NCBI RefSeq assembly: GCF_000382125.1
Contig: NZ_KB907548.1
Location: 310,001 to 374,000, forward strand
Reading direction: 5' to 3'
DNA from: Eudoraea adriatica DSM 19308
GTDB lineage: Bacteria > Bacteroidota > Bacteroidia > Flavobacteriales > Flavobacteriaceae
DNA length: 64,000 bases
Positions 35,268-43,539 of this stretch are shown here, one piece after another. The position numbers and the translations under genes were made by a program. The notes below the pieces were generated by a model. That model searched no databases and was not told where the DNA came from. It worked only from the letters and a program-made list of their open reading frames with translations. Positions within the stretch are counted from its first letter, which is position 1; every line of letters starts with the position of its first letter.

Positions 35268-35963
35268 ATGAAACCCATTGTACAAATTTCCTTAGACCTT
35301 ACAAATATTGATGAAGCTTTGGAAACGGCCGCAATGGCCCTAAGGGCGGGAGTGGATTGGCTGGAGGCTGGCACTCCCCTGATTTTGGCTGAAGGATTAC
35401 ACGGGGTAAAAAAATTAAGAGAAAACTTCCCGGGCGTGCCAATCGTGGCAGACCTTAAAACCATGGATGGGGGTTACCTGGAAGCTGAAATGATGGCTAA
35501 GGCCGGGGCCACTCATGTAGTAGTTATGGCCAGGGCCCATGAAGAAACAATTAAGGTGGTCGTTGAAGCAGGAAGAGATTTTGGCGTAAAAGTAATGGGT
35601 GATAATCTTGGATGTCCGGATATGGTAGCAGGTGCCAAAAGACTGGAAGATCTGGGATGTGATTATGTGATTCATCACATTGGCTATGATGAACGCCGGG
35701 GGATAGCTGCTCAAGGTTTTTCCATGCCAAGCCCGTTAGATCAGTTGCGGGAAGTTGTAGCCGCTGTAAATATTCCGGTACAGGCCGTTGGCGGTTTATC
35801 ATTGGAACAGGCAATAAGATGTCCGGAATACGGTGCGCCATTGGTTGTACTGGGAGCTCCTTTAACTATTGACGCCGATTCGTTTAAAACTGCTGATGGT
35901 GATCTTGAAGCATCATTAAGGTTAATATGCGACCAAATACATGCCTATAAAGAAGTGGATTAA
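35268..35963 (+). CDS. HUMPS-family decarboxylase/aldolase, hexulose-6-phosphate synthase-like
   Basis: A 231-residue (beta/alpha)8 enzyme of the orotidine-5'-phosphate decarboxylase suprafamily. Active-site residues are in place: Asp10, Glu33 (LEAGTP), and Asp62-Lys64-Asp67 in ADLKTMDGG. The loop IHHIGYD around His136/137 reads like the HTGYD of hexulose-6-phosphate synthase rather than the HRxR of 3-keto-L-gulonate-6-phosphate decarboxylase. The reaction is therefore an Mg-dependent aldol or decarboxylation via an enediolate on a keto-sugar (phosphate). No phosphohexuloisomerase or kinase is adjacent, so formaldehyde fixation is not proven. It lies 6 bp behind the DUF1080 gene. Confidence 0.82.
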   Translation: MKPIVQISLDLTNIDEALETAAMALRAGVDWLEAGTPLILAEGLHGVKKLRENFPGVPIVADLKTMDGGYLEAEMMAKAGATHVVVMARAHEETIKVVVEAGRDFGVKVMGDNLGCPDMVAGAKRLEDLGCDYVIHHIGYDERRGIAAQGFSMPSPLDQLREVVAAVNIPVQAVGGLSLEQAIRCPEYGAPLVVLGAPLTIDADSFKTADGDLEASLRLICDQIHAYKEVD

Positions 35964-35996
35964 TCTGATTTGAATCATGGATAAAACAATACTTAT

Positions 35997-37022
35997 ATGA
36001 ACTCTATTGCCGTTGTAAATTTTGCTCCGAAAAAAGGTAGTGTGGAAATCAGAGATATAAAGAAGCCTGCCATTGGTGATGACGAAATCCTTCTTCAAGT
36101 GGCTAACGTTGGTGTTTGCGGGAGTGATTTGCATCAGTGGACCGCAGATCATAGTTGGCCCGTTAATTATCCTGTAGTTCTCGGGCATGAGTTTGGAGGC
36201 CATATTGTTGAATTGGGGAAAGGAGTTAAGAATTGGAAAGAAGGTGATGCTGTAGTGAGTGAAACAGCTGCAGTAATAAATGCTCAAAGTCCTTTGTCCA
36301 GGCAGGGCCTTTACAATCTGGACCCTGAGCGGAAGGGTTTTGGATATGGAGTTAATGGGGCAATGACCAAATTTGTAAAGGTTCCGGCGCGATGTCTTCA
36401 TAGCATACCTGAAAATCTTTCTTTTGAACAGGCTTGTTTAACAGAACCCTGTTCGGTTGCTTATAATGCAGTAGTAGTTAATTCAAAAATACAACCTGGC
36501 GACCGTGTAATTGTTTTGGGCCCCGGAACCATTGGAATATTATGCGCAGCTATAGCCCAATTATGTGGTGCGCAGGTAGCTCTTGTTGGATTGAAAAAAG
36601 ATGCAGAGAGATTATCTGCAGCGAAGCAATACAGCTGCGATATTATTATGGATGATGCTACCGAATGGGCACTTGAACGGGATGGTCTTGGTGTCGATTG
36701 TGTTATTGATGCAGCAGGGGTAAGTGAAACCCTGAATTTAGCCTTAAAATGGGTAAGGCCCAATGGGCATATTACCAAGGTTGGCTGGGGGCCCAGGCCT
36801 TTTAATCATTCCCTGGATCCTCTAGTGCAAAAAAACGTCACTTTGCAAGGCAGTTTCAGCCATAACTGGCCCATTTGGGAAAAAGTTCTTTCCCTTTTGG
36901 CATCCGGCAGATTGGACGTAAGACCAATAATTGGCGGAATATGGCCCCTGGAGCAGTGGAACGAGGCTTTTGAAGCCATGCATTCCGGGAAGGTGGTAAA
37001 GAGTATTTTAAAACCTAATTAA
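35997..37022 (+). CDS. Zinc-type sugar-alcohol/threonine-dehydrogenase-like enzyme lacking the structural zinc cysteines
   Basis: A 341-residue medium-chain dehydrogenase. Catalytic ligands Cys41 (GVCGSDLHQW), His64 and Glu65 (LGHEFGG) are present, and VLGPGTIGILCAAIAQLCGA is the dinucleotide fold. The loop that normally carries four cysteines for structural zinc (residues 92-110) reads AVINAQSPLSRQGLYNLD, followed by PERKGFGYG, and has no cysteine at all, although YNL and PERKGFGY around it match relatives with intact clusters. The enzyme has therefore lost structural zinc, not the catalytic site. In the operon it probably oxidises or reduces a hydroxyl of the sugar handled by the neighbouring HUMPS enzyme and SDR. 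Confidence 0.85.
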   Translation: MNSIAVVNFAPKKGSVEIRDIKKPAIGDDEILLQVANVGVCGSDLHQWTADHSWPVNYPVVLGHEFGGHIVELGKGVKNWKEGDAVVSETAAVINAQSPLSRQGLYNLDPERKGFGYGVNGAMTKFVKVPARCLHSIPENLSFEQACLTEPCSVAYNAVVVNSKIQPGDRVIVLGPGTIGILCAAIAQLCGAQVALVGLKKDAERLSAAKQYSCDIIMDDATEWALERDGLGVDCVIDAAGVSETLNLALKWVRPNGHITKVGWGPRPFNHSLDPLVQKNVTLQGSFSHNWPIWEKVLSLLASGRLDVRPIIGGIWPLEQWNEAFEAMHSGKVVKSILKPN

Positions 37023-37029
37023 ATTAGAT

Positions 37030-37827
37030 ATGCGTTTAAAGAATAAAGTAATCTTAATTACAGGTGCATATACAGGCATAGGCAGGGCAATTGCTAAGGC
37101 ATGTGTTAAAGAAGGCGCCCATGTGGTATTGAACGGATTACGCGACGAAAAAGGTAAGTCGCTGGTTGATGAACTTGGTAGTGACATAGCTACTGCGGTT
37201 ACTATGGATATAACACAGGAAGGGGTCCCGGAACTATTAGTGAAAGAAGCACTTCAGCGATTTGGCAAACTTGATGCCGTGGTAAATAATGCTGCAATGA
37301 TAGTCTCCTCAAACATAGATACCACAGACCTTGCATTTATGCGAAAAATGCTGGCCATAAATACACTGGCTCCTTTTGCAATAATCCAGGCCGCTCTTCC
37401 ATCTTTAAAAATAACCAAGGGCTGTATACTAAATATTGGTTCCATTAACTCCTGGAGCGGGGAACCAAATTTACTGGCCTATAGCATATCTAAAGGGGCT
37501 TTGATGACCATGAGCAGGAATCTTGGGGATAGCTTGTTCCGTGATTACGGGATACGTGTAAATCAAATTAACCCCGGTTGGGTATTGACTGAAAACGAAA
37601 AAATTAACCAGAAACAACAGGGAATGAATGATGATTGGTATAAGGACTTACCGGATTTATTTGCACCAGCCCAACGTATTTTTGAGCCAAAAGAGATAGC
37701 ATCCGGTGCAGTCTACTTGTTGTCTGATGAATGTGGCCCTGTAAGCGGACAGGTACTGGAACTTGAGCAATTTCCAATGATAGGTCGAAATCTGCCAAAG
37801 AATTGGAGTGGATTTCGCTCTGAGTAA
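37030..37827 (+). CDS. SDR-family oxidoreductase, sugar operon
   Basis: A 265-residue classical short-chain dehydrogenase. TGAYTGIGRAIAKA is the cofactor loop, NNAAMIVSSN the NNAG-equivalent, and INIGSINSWSG-like segment LNIGSINSW with YSISKGAL gives the Ser-Tyr-Lys triad. The end region GLVSGQVLE-like CGPVSGQVLELEQFPM is normal. It starts 7 bp after the dehydrogenase gene, so it is cotranscribed. Its likely role is oxidation of a second position of the same sugar or sugar acid, or reduction of the keto product. Confidence 0.9.
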   Translation: MRLKNKVILITGAYTGIGRAIAKACVKEGAHVVLNGLRDEKGKSLVDELGSDIATAVTMDITQEGVPELLVKEALQRFGKLDAVVNNAAMIVSSNIDTTDLAFMRKMLAINTLAPFAIIQAALPSLKITKGCILNIGSINSWSGEPNLLAYSISKGALMTMSRNLGDSLFRDYGIRVNQINPGWVLTENEKINQKQQGMNDDWYKDLPDLFAPAQRIFEPKEIASGAVYLLSDECGPVSGQVLELEQFPMIGRNLPKNWSGFRSE

Positions 37828-37847
37828 ACCATAAAACACCACTAATA

Positions 37848-38741
37848 GTGCCAAAATTAGCTGTCTTTCCAAAAGCGTATATGCAAGATCTTTGTAAAAC
37901 CGGAGCCATGAAAGTAGCTGAATGGATTGATTTGGCAACTTCTTTGCAGGTCGATGGCCTGGAATGGTATGCTGGTTTTCTGGAAATGGCAGATCGTTCT
38001 AATTGGGAAGTATTCAGGAAAAGTGTGGAAGATCAGGGAAAAGAGATTCCGATGCTTTGTTGTTCGCCAGATTTTACGCATCCTGATAAATCCTTCAGGC
38101 AGAACGAAATAAATAAACAAAAATACTGGATTGACATGACCAAAACCCTTGGAGGAACATATTGCCGGGTACTTTCTGGTCAAAAACGTCCGGAACTTTC
38201 AATAGAAGAGGGCATTGAATTAGCTGCAGAATCCATTCAGGCGTGTTTGCCCTACGCCAGCGATTTGGGAATTACATTGATTTTGGAAAACCACTACAAA
38301 GACGATTTTTGGACTTATCCGGAATTTGCACAAAAAATGGACGTGTTTTGTAAACTTGTATCTTATATAGATCATCCCAATTTTGGAGTTAACTACGATC
38401 CCAGCAATGCTTTTTTAGCAGGTGAAGACCCTCTGGAATTATTGAAAAGAGTATCCTCCCGGGTGGTGACTATGCATGCCAGTGATCGTTATCTGGTGGA
38501 AGGGACCATAGATGATCTTCGAAAAGAAGAAGATGGGGTCTTAGGTTATGCCAGGAGACTTCGACATGGGGAGATTGGCAAAGGTTTAAATGATTATGAT
38601 GCAATTTTTACGGAGTTGAAAAGAGTAAATTTTGATGGTTGGATTAGTATCGAAGACGGTGTGGACGGAATGGAACAGCTTCAAAGAAGTGTTTCTTTTC
38701 TAAGAAAAAAAATACACACGTACTGGCCTGAATATAAATGA
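37848..38741 (+). CDS. Sugar phosphate isomerase/epimerase-like TIM barrel, sugar operon
   Basis: A 297-residue xylose-isomerase-like AP-endonuclease-2-fold protein. The GTG at 37848 is the chosen start, since PKLAVFPKAYMQDLC is a typical first strand; an ATG at 37881 would remove it. Metal ligands fit LILENHY (Glu), NYDPSNA (Asp), MHASDRY (His) and SIEDGVDG (Glu). Family members isomerise or epimerise keto- and aldo-sugars in the cytosol. The gene closes the operon; no terminator with a T-tract is obvious behind it before the convergent lpxD. Confidence 0.85.
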   Translation: MPKLAVFPKAYMQDLCKTGAMKVAEWIDLATSLQVDGLEWYAGFLEMADRSNWEVFRKSVEDQGKEIPMLCCSPDFTHPDKSFRQNEINKQKYWIDMTKTLGGTYCRVLSGQKRPELSIEEGIELAAESIQACLPYASDLGITLILENHYKDDFWTYPEFAQKMDVFCKLVSYIDHPNFGVNYDPSNAFLAGEDPLELLKRVSSRVVTMHASDRYLVEGTIDDLRKEEDGVLGYARRLRHGEIGKGLNDYDAIFTELKRVNFDGWISIEDGVDGMEQLQRSVSFLRKKIHTYWPEYK

Positions 38742-38842
38742 ATTAAAGTTATTTATTTTAAGTTATAATTAATAATTTAATTTTCCCTTTGATAGATGAT
38801 TTGATTGAGAATTTATTCAGCTGTAACTATTTACTTCTTGTT

Positions 38843-39832
38843 TTATTTGATCAGATTACGTGTAGCTACCCATTCCTTAAGCTTCTCACGGGCATCCGCA
38901 GCCGGATAGCCCAATACAGTTTTCCCTGCCGGCACGTCTGCCAAAACACCAGAGCCTGCACCTACGGTAGCACCGGAATGTATAGTCGTATGGTCCTTTA
39001 TGGATGCACTTCCGCCAATAACTACTCCGTCTCCTAAAGTTACGGATCCTGCAAGTCCGCTAGCTCCGGCCATAATACAGGAACGGCCTAAAACGCAATT
39101 GTGTGCAATTTGTACCTGGTTGTCGATTTTGCAGCCGTCCCCAATTATTGTTGAACTGAATTTCGCCCGGTCTACCGAGGAATTTGCCCCGATTTCCACG
39201 TCATTACCAATAACTACATTTCCTATATGAGGAATTTTTACCAAACCCCTTCCGTCCTCTCGTGGACGATATCCAAAACCATCACCACCAATGCTGACGT
39301 TATTTTGAAAAATACAGTAAGCCCCAATCTCTGTTCGCTCACGAATGACCGTTCCTGACCAAATAATAGTATGTGCACCGATTTTCGTTTCATCAAGAAT
39401 AGTAACATTAGGATATACAATAACTGCTGCACCCAGAACAACGTCTTTTCCAATATAACATCCTGCCCCTATTTTGCTACCTTCACCTATTGTTGCCGAT
39501 TCATGTATTACGGCTGTAGGATGTATGTCGAAGTCAAATTGAGGGGTATCCTTAATATAAACTTCTAACAGCTTTGCCATGGCTAAATCAGCATTTTTTA
39601 CCTTAATCAGAGCCCTGTTGTCCCCGGGTTCAGCTTTTAGCCCTTCGTTAATAATGGCTGCTGCTGCCCCGGAGTTTTCCCATTTTTGTGCATATTTTCG
39701 GCTCCCTATAAAAGTAATTTGGGTGTTATCCGCTTTTTCAATTTCTTCTAACCCCAATATTTTCTGGTTTGTATTACCTATGAGTTCTCCACCCAGAATT
39801 TCATTAATTTCTTGTATTGTAAATGATTTCAT
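38843..39832 (-). CDS. lpxD: UDP-3-O-acylglucosamine N-acyltransferase LpxD
   Basis: A 329-residue acyltransferase that adds the second hydroxyacyl chain in lipid A synthesis. The N-terminal uridine-binding domain (DNTQITFIGSRKYAQ) is followed by a left-handed beta-helix of hexapeptide repeats from about residue 104. Catalytic His244 is in QIAHNCVLG, and GGDGFGYRP is the conserved insertion. It is not in an lpxC-fabZ cluster here, so it may be the second LpxD copy that many Flavobacteriia carry; only the genome could tell. It is monocistronic. Confidence 0.93.
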   Translation of the reverse strand: MKSFTIQEINEILGGELIGNTNQKILGLEEIEKADNTQITFIGSRKYAQKWENSGAAAAIINEGLKAEPGDNRALIKVKNADLAMAKLLEVYIKDTPQFDFDIHPTAVIHESATIGEGSKIGAGCYIGKDVVLGAAVIVYPNVTILDETKIGAHTIIWSGTVIRERTEIGAYCIFQNNVSIGGDGFGYRPREDGRGLVKIPHIGNVVIGNDVEIGANSSVDRAKFSSTIIGDGCKIDNQVQIAHNCVLGRSCIMAGASGLAGSVTLGDGVVIGGSASIKDHTTIHSGATVGAGSGVLADVPAGKTVLGYPAADAREKLKEWVATRNLIK

Positions 39833-39968
39833 ATGTTTTAGCTCTTAATTGTTCAGGTGCCGAATTGCCAGCTTTCACAAAGATAGAATTTATATTATCA
39901 GGATTTATTTTAATGCATTTTTCATCTATATAATTTTCCATAGTGAATAATATATCTGAAAAAATATT

Positions 39969-41006
39969 CTAAAAGGAATTAATAACCGTAATTCCTGCAG
40001 AATTAGATTGATGCATTTGTGGCAAGTGCATTGGTACTTCTTCGAGGGTAATAGTTTGGGTTATCATTTTCCCTAAATTAATTTTAGCTGCTTTAATAAA
40101 ATCAAACATTTCCCCGTATTTATGGGATTGCATTCCATGACTTCCCAGGATTTCCAATTCATTAGCCACAACCAGCGGCATTGGTATTGGCGGTGTAGCA
40201 TGCGATGCTGTCATAAGTCCAATCTGAATATGCTTACCTCGCTTTCTGAGTCCCATTATGGAATTCAAACAGGTAGTGGTATGCCCCAGGGCGTCTATAG
40301 ATATATGCACACCACCATTACTAAGTTCTTTAATGGCCTGCACAACATTATTCTTGCTGGCATTAATAGTAAAGTCTGCACCCAGGTCACTGGCCTTCTT
40401 ACATTTCTCATCACTTATATCTATAGCTAACACTTTGGCCCCAATCCCCTTAGCAATTTGAATTGCGGAAAGCCCTACTCCACCGCATCCATGAATGGCA
40501 ATAGTTTGATCTGAGGTTAATTTACCCTGTTCTCTAATTCCACGGTACGCTGTTATAAACCTGCAACCCAGGCCTGCAGCTTCAAGGAAATTAATATCAT
40601 GAGGCAGCTCTACAAGGTTTTCGTCAGCATAATCTATTGCCACATATTCAGCAAAAGAACCCCAGGCTGTAAAACCCGGTTGGAACTGATAGTCACATAC
40701 CTGCTGATTACCTTCCAGGCAATAGGTACAGGATCCGCAACCTCCTACAAAAGGGACGGTGACCCGTTGCCCTTCACTCCAATTAGTAACCTCCTTCCCT
40801 ACAGTCATTACGGTTCCTGCCAGCTCATGCCCGGGAACATGCGGCAAGACAATATCCCGATCATGCCCCATCCAGCCATGCCAGTCACTTAGGCATAAGC
40901 CACTGGCTTCAACTTTAATAACCACGCCAAAGTCTGAGGGACTGGGGTCATTAACGCCGGCAACTGAAATTTGCCCTTGAAATTCATTATATAAAGCTGC
41001 TTTCAT
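39969..41006 (-). CDS. Zinc-dependent alcohol dehydrogenase
   Basis: A 345-residue medium-chain dehydrogenase with complete zinc sites: catalytic Cys38 (GLCLSDWHGW), His60/Glu61 (VPGHELAG), structural Cys90, Cys93, Cys96 and Cys104. The dinucleotide motif GCGGVGLSAIQIAKG follows. GLGCRFITAYRGI is the segment with the third catalytic ligand. It belongs to the class close to bacterial alcohol dehydrogenases for short aliphatic or medium-chain alcohols. It is transcribed alone and differs from the other two zinc dehydrogenases in the window. Confidence 0.88.
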   Translation of the reverse strand: MKAALYNEFQGQISVAGVNDPSPSDFGVVIKVEASGLCLSDWHGWMGHDRDIVLPHVPGHELAGTVMTVGKEVTNWSEGQRVTVPFVGGCGSCTYCLEGNQQVCDYQFQPGFTAWGSFAEYVAIDYADENLVELPHDINFLEAAGLGCRFITAYRGIREQGKLTSDQTIAIHGCGGVGLSAIQIAKGIGAKVLAIDISDEKCKKASDLGADFTINASKNNVVQAIKELSNGGVHISIDALGHTTTCLNSIMGLRKRGKHIQIGLMTASHATPPIPMPLVVANELEILGSHGMQSHKYGEMFDFIKAAKINLGKMITQTITLEEVPMHLPQMHQSNSAGITVINSF

Positions 41007-41150
41007 AGTTGAAAATGAAAATATAGTAAAATCATGAATCTTTAACTCGTGATATCACTGCCTTTTGTACCCTAAAATAATGAATTTTAATAACTAGATA
41101 GTATGAAATGCCTGTGTTGAAATAATCTTTGCGCAATTTGTTTCCAATAA

Positions 41151-41180
41151 AAAAGGCGGAATAATACAATTCCGCCTTTT
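41151..41180 (-). terminator. Terminator of the DUF4382 gene
   Basis: Perfect 11-base arms AAAAGGCGGAA (41151-41161) and TTCCGCCTTTT (41170-41180), eight-base loop, 19 bp past the stop; on the minus strand it runs into further Ts. Confidence 0.85.
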
Positions 41181-41198
41181 GGACTTAACCACTGTTCC

Positions 41199-42077
41199 TT
41201 ATGGCACAGGAACCAAATCAAAGTCTTGAATTATTTTATTCCCCGCCACAATAGTTATTTCTTCTGCAGTTTGTGTCTCATAGCCTTCCAGCTCTACCAT
41301 TACATCATATGAACCGGCATCAAGACCCATTATTGTATAATTGCCATTGTCGTCTGTAGGAGCCGTCATAATCGGATCTAAAGTCCCTGTTTCAAATACA
41401 GTTACCGTTGCCCCTTCCAAACCTATGGATTCCTCATCCTCAATGGTTGAAACCAATCCAGATAGCGTACCGGCTGTAGTCAGATTACTGGCCTTAATTA
41501 CAGGTTTAAAATTAAACCCAATTATTCCTGAAACATCTTTACTGCTTCCTTTGGGAATAAAAGACCTGCTTACGTCAAAGTCTAAAAGTAAATCGGCACT
41601 TAATTCACCACTAACCAATATGGACGGATCAATAAATACTTTAATGCCGGTTTGTTCTCCACTTGGCACTTTTAAATCAAATATAGTCCCATCGGTAAGA
41701 ACAACGTTTACCCCTTTGACATAAATTCGGATAAGATCATAGGAACCTACGGGCACATCGATATCCACAATTGTTTCAGTAAGACCATTTACAAGTTCTA
41801 TAAGATTAACCTCTCTTTCTTCTTCCGATAGGACTATAAAAGAATTTCCGCCTTCCTGTTCTTCGGGATCTTCTTCCTCCATTGAACCTTCCTGTAAACG
41901 TGCTTCTATTTTAAAAATGGTAATATTTGCTTCCGAAATAAGATCATAGGGAAATGGAGCATCCGTTAATTGTACCGTTAGTCTGCCCGTATCTGACTCT
42001 TTGTTCAGGTCTTCAGAACATGATGAAAAAAACAATAATGCCAGAATGATAAAAGGAGATAAAAGTCTAATTTTCAT
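41199..42077 (-). CDS. DUF4382 lipoprotein with carboxypeptidase-regulatory-like domain
   Basis: A 292-residue lipoprotein (signal ending in LFFSSC, Cys20). Residues about 30-190 are DUF4382: GRLTVQLTDAPFPYDLISEA, VDIDVPVGSYDLIRIYVKG, IKVFIDPSILVSG and LLLDFDVSRSF. Residues about 205-290 are a CarboxypepD_reg-like/SdrD_B-like beta-sandwich with EGATVTVFETG and DDNGNYTIMGLDAGSYDVMV. Such proteins are surface or periplasmic binding proteins of unknown ligand. The gene has its own perfect terminator and appears monocistronic. Confidence 0.85.
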   Translation of the reverse strand: MKIRLLSPFIILALLFFSSCSEDLNKESDTGRLTVQLTDAPFPYDLISEANITIFKIEARLQEGSMEEEDPEEQEGGNSFIVLSEEEREVNLIELVNGLTETIVDIDVPVGSYDLIRIYVKGVNVVLTDGTIFDLKVPSGEQTGIKVFIDPSILVSGELSADLLLDFDVSRSFIPKGSSKDVSGIIGFNFKPVIKASNLTTAGTLSGLVSTIEDEESIGLEGATVTVFETGTLDPIMTAPTDDNGNYTIMGLDAGSYDVMVELEGYETQTAEEITIVAGNKIIQDFDLVPVP

Positions 42078-42383
42078 GGGGGATTAGATTTATATAATAG
42101 AATAATTCTATTAATTATTGAAATTAAAAATTCAATTTTAAAGCGCTAATTTCCAGATTTTTAATGTAAGAATTACTTATTTCTTCATTTTTTCGATAAA
42201 ATACATCTCAGCTTTACTAAGGATAGGATCTATTCTAAATGGTTAATAATGGTGTTATAAGTTTGTTTTTCAGTCTTATAGATATAATGAAGAATAAAAC
42301 TTTAAGTCTATTATCGTTCCTGGCTTACTTAAAACAAAAAAGAGCGCTTTTAGCGCTCTTTTATTATTTTCAGGTTGTTTAAC
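42078..42383. other. Intergenic region between the NTF2-like and DUF4382 genes
   Basis: About 300 bp, AT-rich. It contains the terminator of the NTF2-like gene (42338-42362) and presumably the promoter of the DUF4382 gene. No ORF or other structure stands out. Confidence 0.35.
42338..42362 (-). terminator. Terminator of the NTF2-like gene
   Basis: Perfect arms AAAAGAGCGCT (42338-42348) and AGCGCTCTTTT (42352-42362) with a three-base loop, 21 bp past the stop; T-rich on the minus strand. Confidence 0.85.
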
Positions 42384-43310
42384 TTATTTTGCGTCCAATA
42401 CTTTGGTACTTATATAGGAGCTAGACCTTATAATTTTCCCTTCTTCATTAAAGTCATGAATATATAAGGCCGGCAGAATTATTTTTTTGCCGTCAGCTTT
42501 TCTGACCATTCTAAACTTCCACCAGGATTGTACAGTTCTGCCATCACGCAAATCATATTCCAGATAGTCCGGATAGCCAACGACATCAATACTTGTTATT
42601 TCGAAAGCATCCATAATTTCCTTATTTCGTTCTTTTACTTCCTCAAGACTCCAGGACTCACCATCTGGCAACTCCAAAGAATTAAAACGAGCATCTTCCT
42701 TAAAAAAACTATAGGCCGTTTCAAGGTCCATATTCTCAAAGGCGCTCATCATCTTGCGAACTGTATTGATATTGTCATGATGGTTGTAAATAATGCCATT
42801 TCTTCTATCTTCAAAACTTTGTCCAATCTCCCAGAAAACACGCTCATTATAATAATTGATCATGGTTTCTATTTTGTTATCATCATTCAACTTAAATAGC
42901 CGGTGTGTTGGCATGTCAATTTTTACGCCGGTCTCATTGTGCATTGCTTTTAAGTGATTCCAGGTCTGTACCCATACGCCACTTTCCTTGTATTCTATAG
43001 CATCAGGATAAGCACCCTGGGTAGGCTTGAATGAAACATAGGACAGGTTTTCTTTCCAATATTTGGATTGGTCTATAAGTTCTTCTTTGGTGTTCCCTTT
43101 GGCATCTTTATTGGTGCTGGTGCCATTGTAGGATTTAAAATCATCAGCCAGATATGAACCCAGCTTATCGGTATCTCCAGTAAAAAAAGCATCAAGCATT
43201 CCATTTACAACATCTATTGCCGGATGTTCATTATAGACTTTGCCATTGTTCTTTTGAGAATATCCCAAAGCAACAAAAAGCATTAAGGCAGTAAAAAATA
43301 CATTTTTCAT
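42384..43310 (-). CDS. Exported protein with two tandem NTF2/SnoaL-like domains
   Basis: A 308-residue exported protein from MKNVFFTALMLFVALGYSQ (start 43310; the open frame extends 31 codons upstream but without signal-like start). Two SnoaL-like units follow, each with an opening helix and curved sheet: VVNGMLDAFFTGDTDKLGSYL then AVYPD-like GAYPDAIEYKESGVWVQTW, and VRKMMSAFENMDLETAYSFF then GYPDYLEYDLRDGRTVQSWW. Both end with an interface strand about polyketide-cyclase-like length. The ligand pocket is unknown. It has a strong terminator. Confidence 0.75.
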   Translation of the reverse strand: MKNVFFTALMLFVALGYSQKNNGKVYNEHPAIDVVNGMLDAFFTGDTDKLGSYLADDFKSYNGTSTNKDAKGNTKEELIDQSKYWKENLSYVSFKPTQGAYPDAIEYKESGVWVQTWNHLKAMHNETGVKIDMPTHRLFKLNDDNKIETMINYYNERVFWEIGQSFEDRRNGIIYNHHDNINTVRKMMSAFENMDLETAYSFFKEDARFNSLELPDGESWSLEEVKERNKEIMDAFEITSIDVVGYPDYLEYDLRDGRTVQSWWKFRMVRKADGKKIILPALYIHDFNEEGKIIRSSSYISTKVLDAK

Positions 43311-43539
43311 ATTAGAAATTTTAATGGTTATGGCTGCAAAAAAATATAATCTGCTAAGATCTGCCAAGCCTAAAAGGACGAACACCTGTATTTTATGTCC
43401 CAAGCTATCAGTTTACTGATCGAAAGACCAAATTAAGAGTGGATAATAAAATTTTCCTGAAATTCGTCAAGACAGAATTTATCCATTATTGACACATAAT
43501 TGTTATCTTCTGCACAAATTCAGTATTACAAATCGTACT

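Noticed and set aside
35268-35963. Ribulose-monophosphate formaldehyde fixation
   Set aside because: The loop is hexulose-phosphate-synthase-like, but there is no phosphohexuloisomerase next to it; the call is kept at family level.
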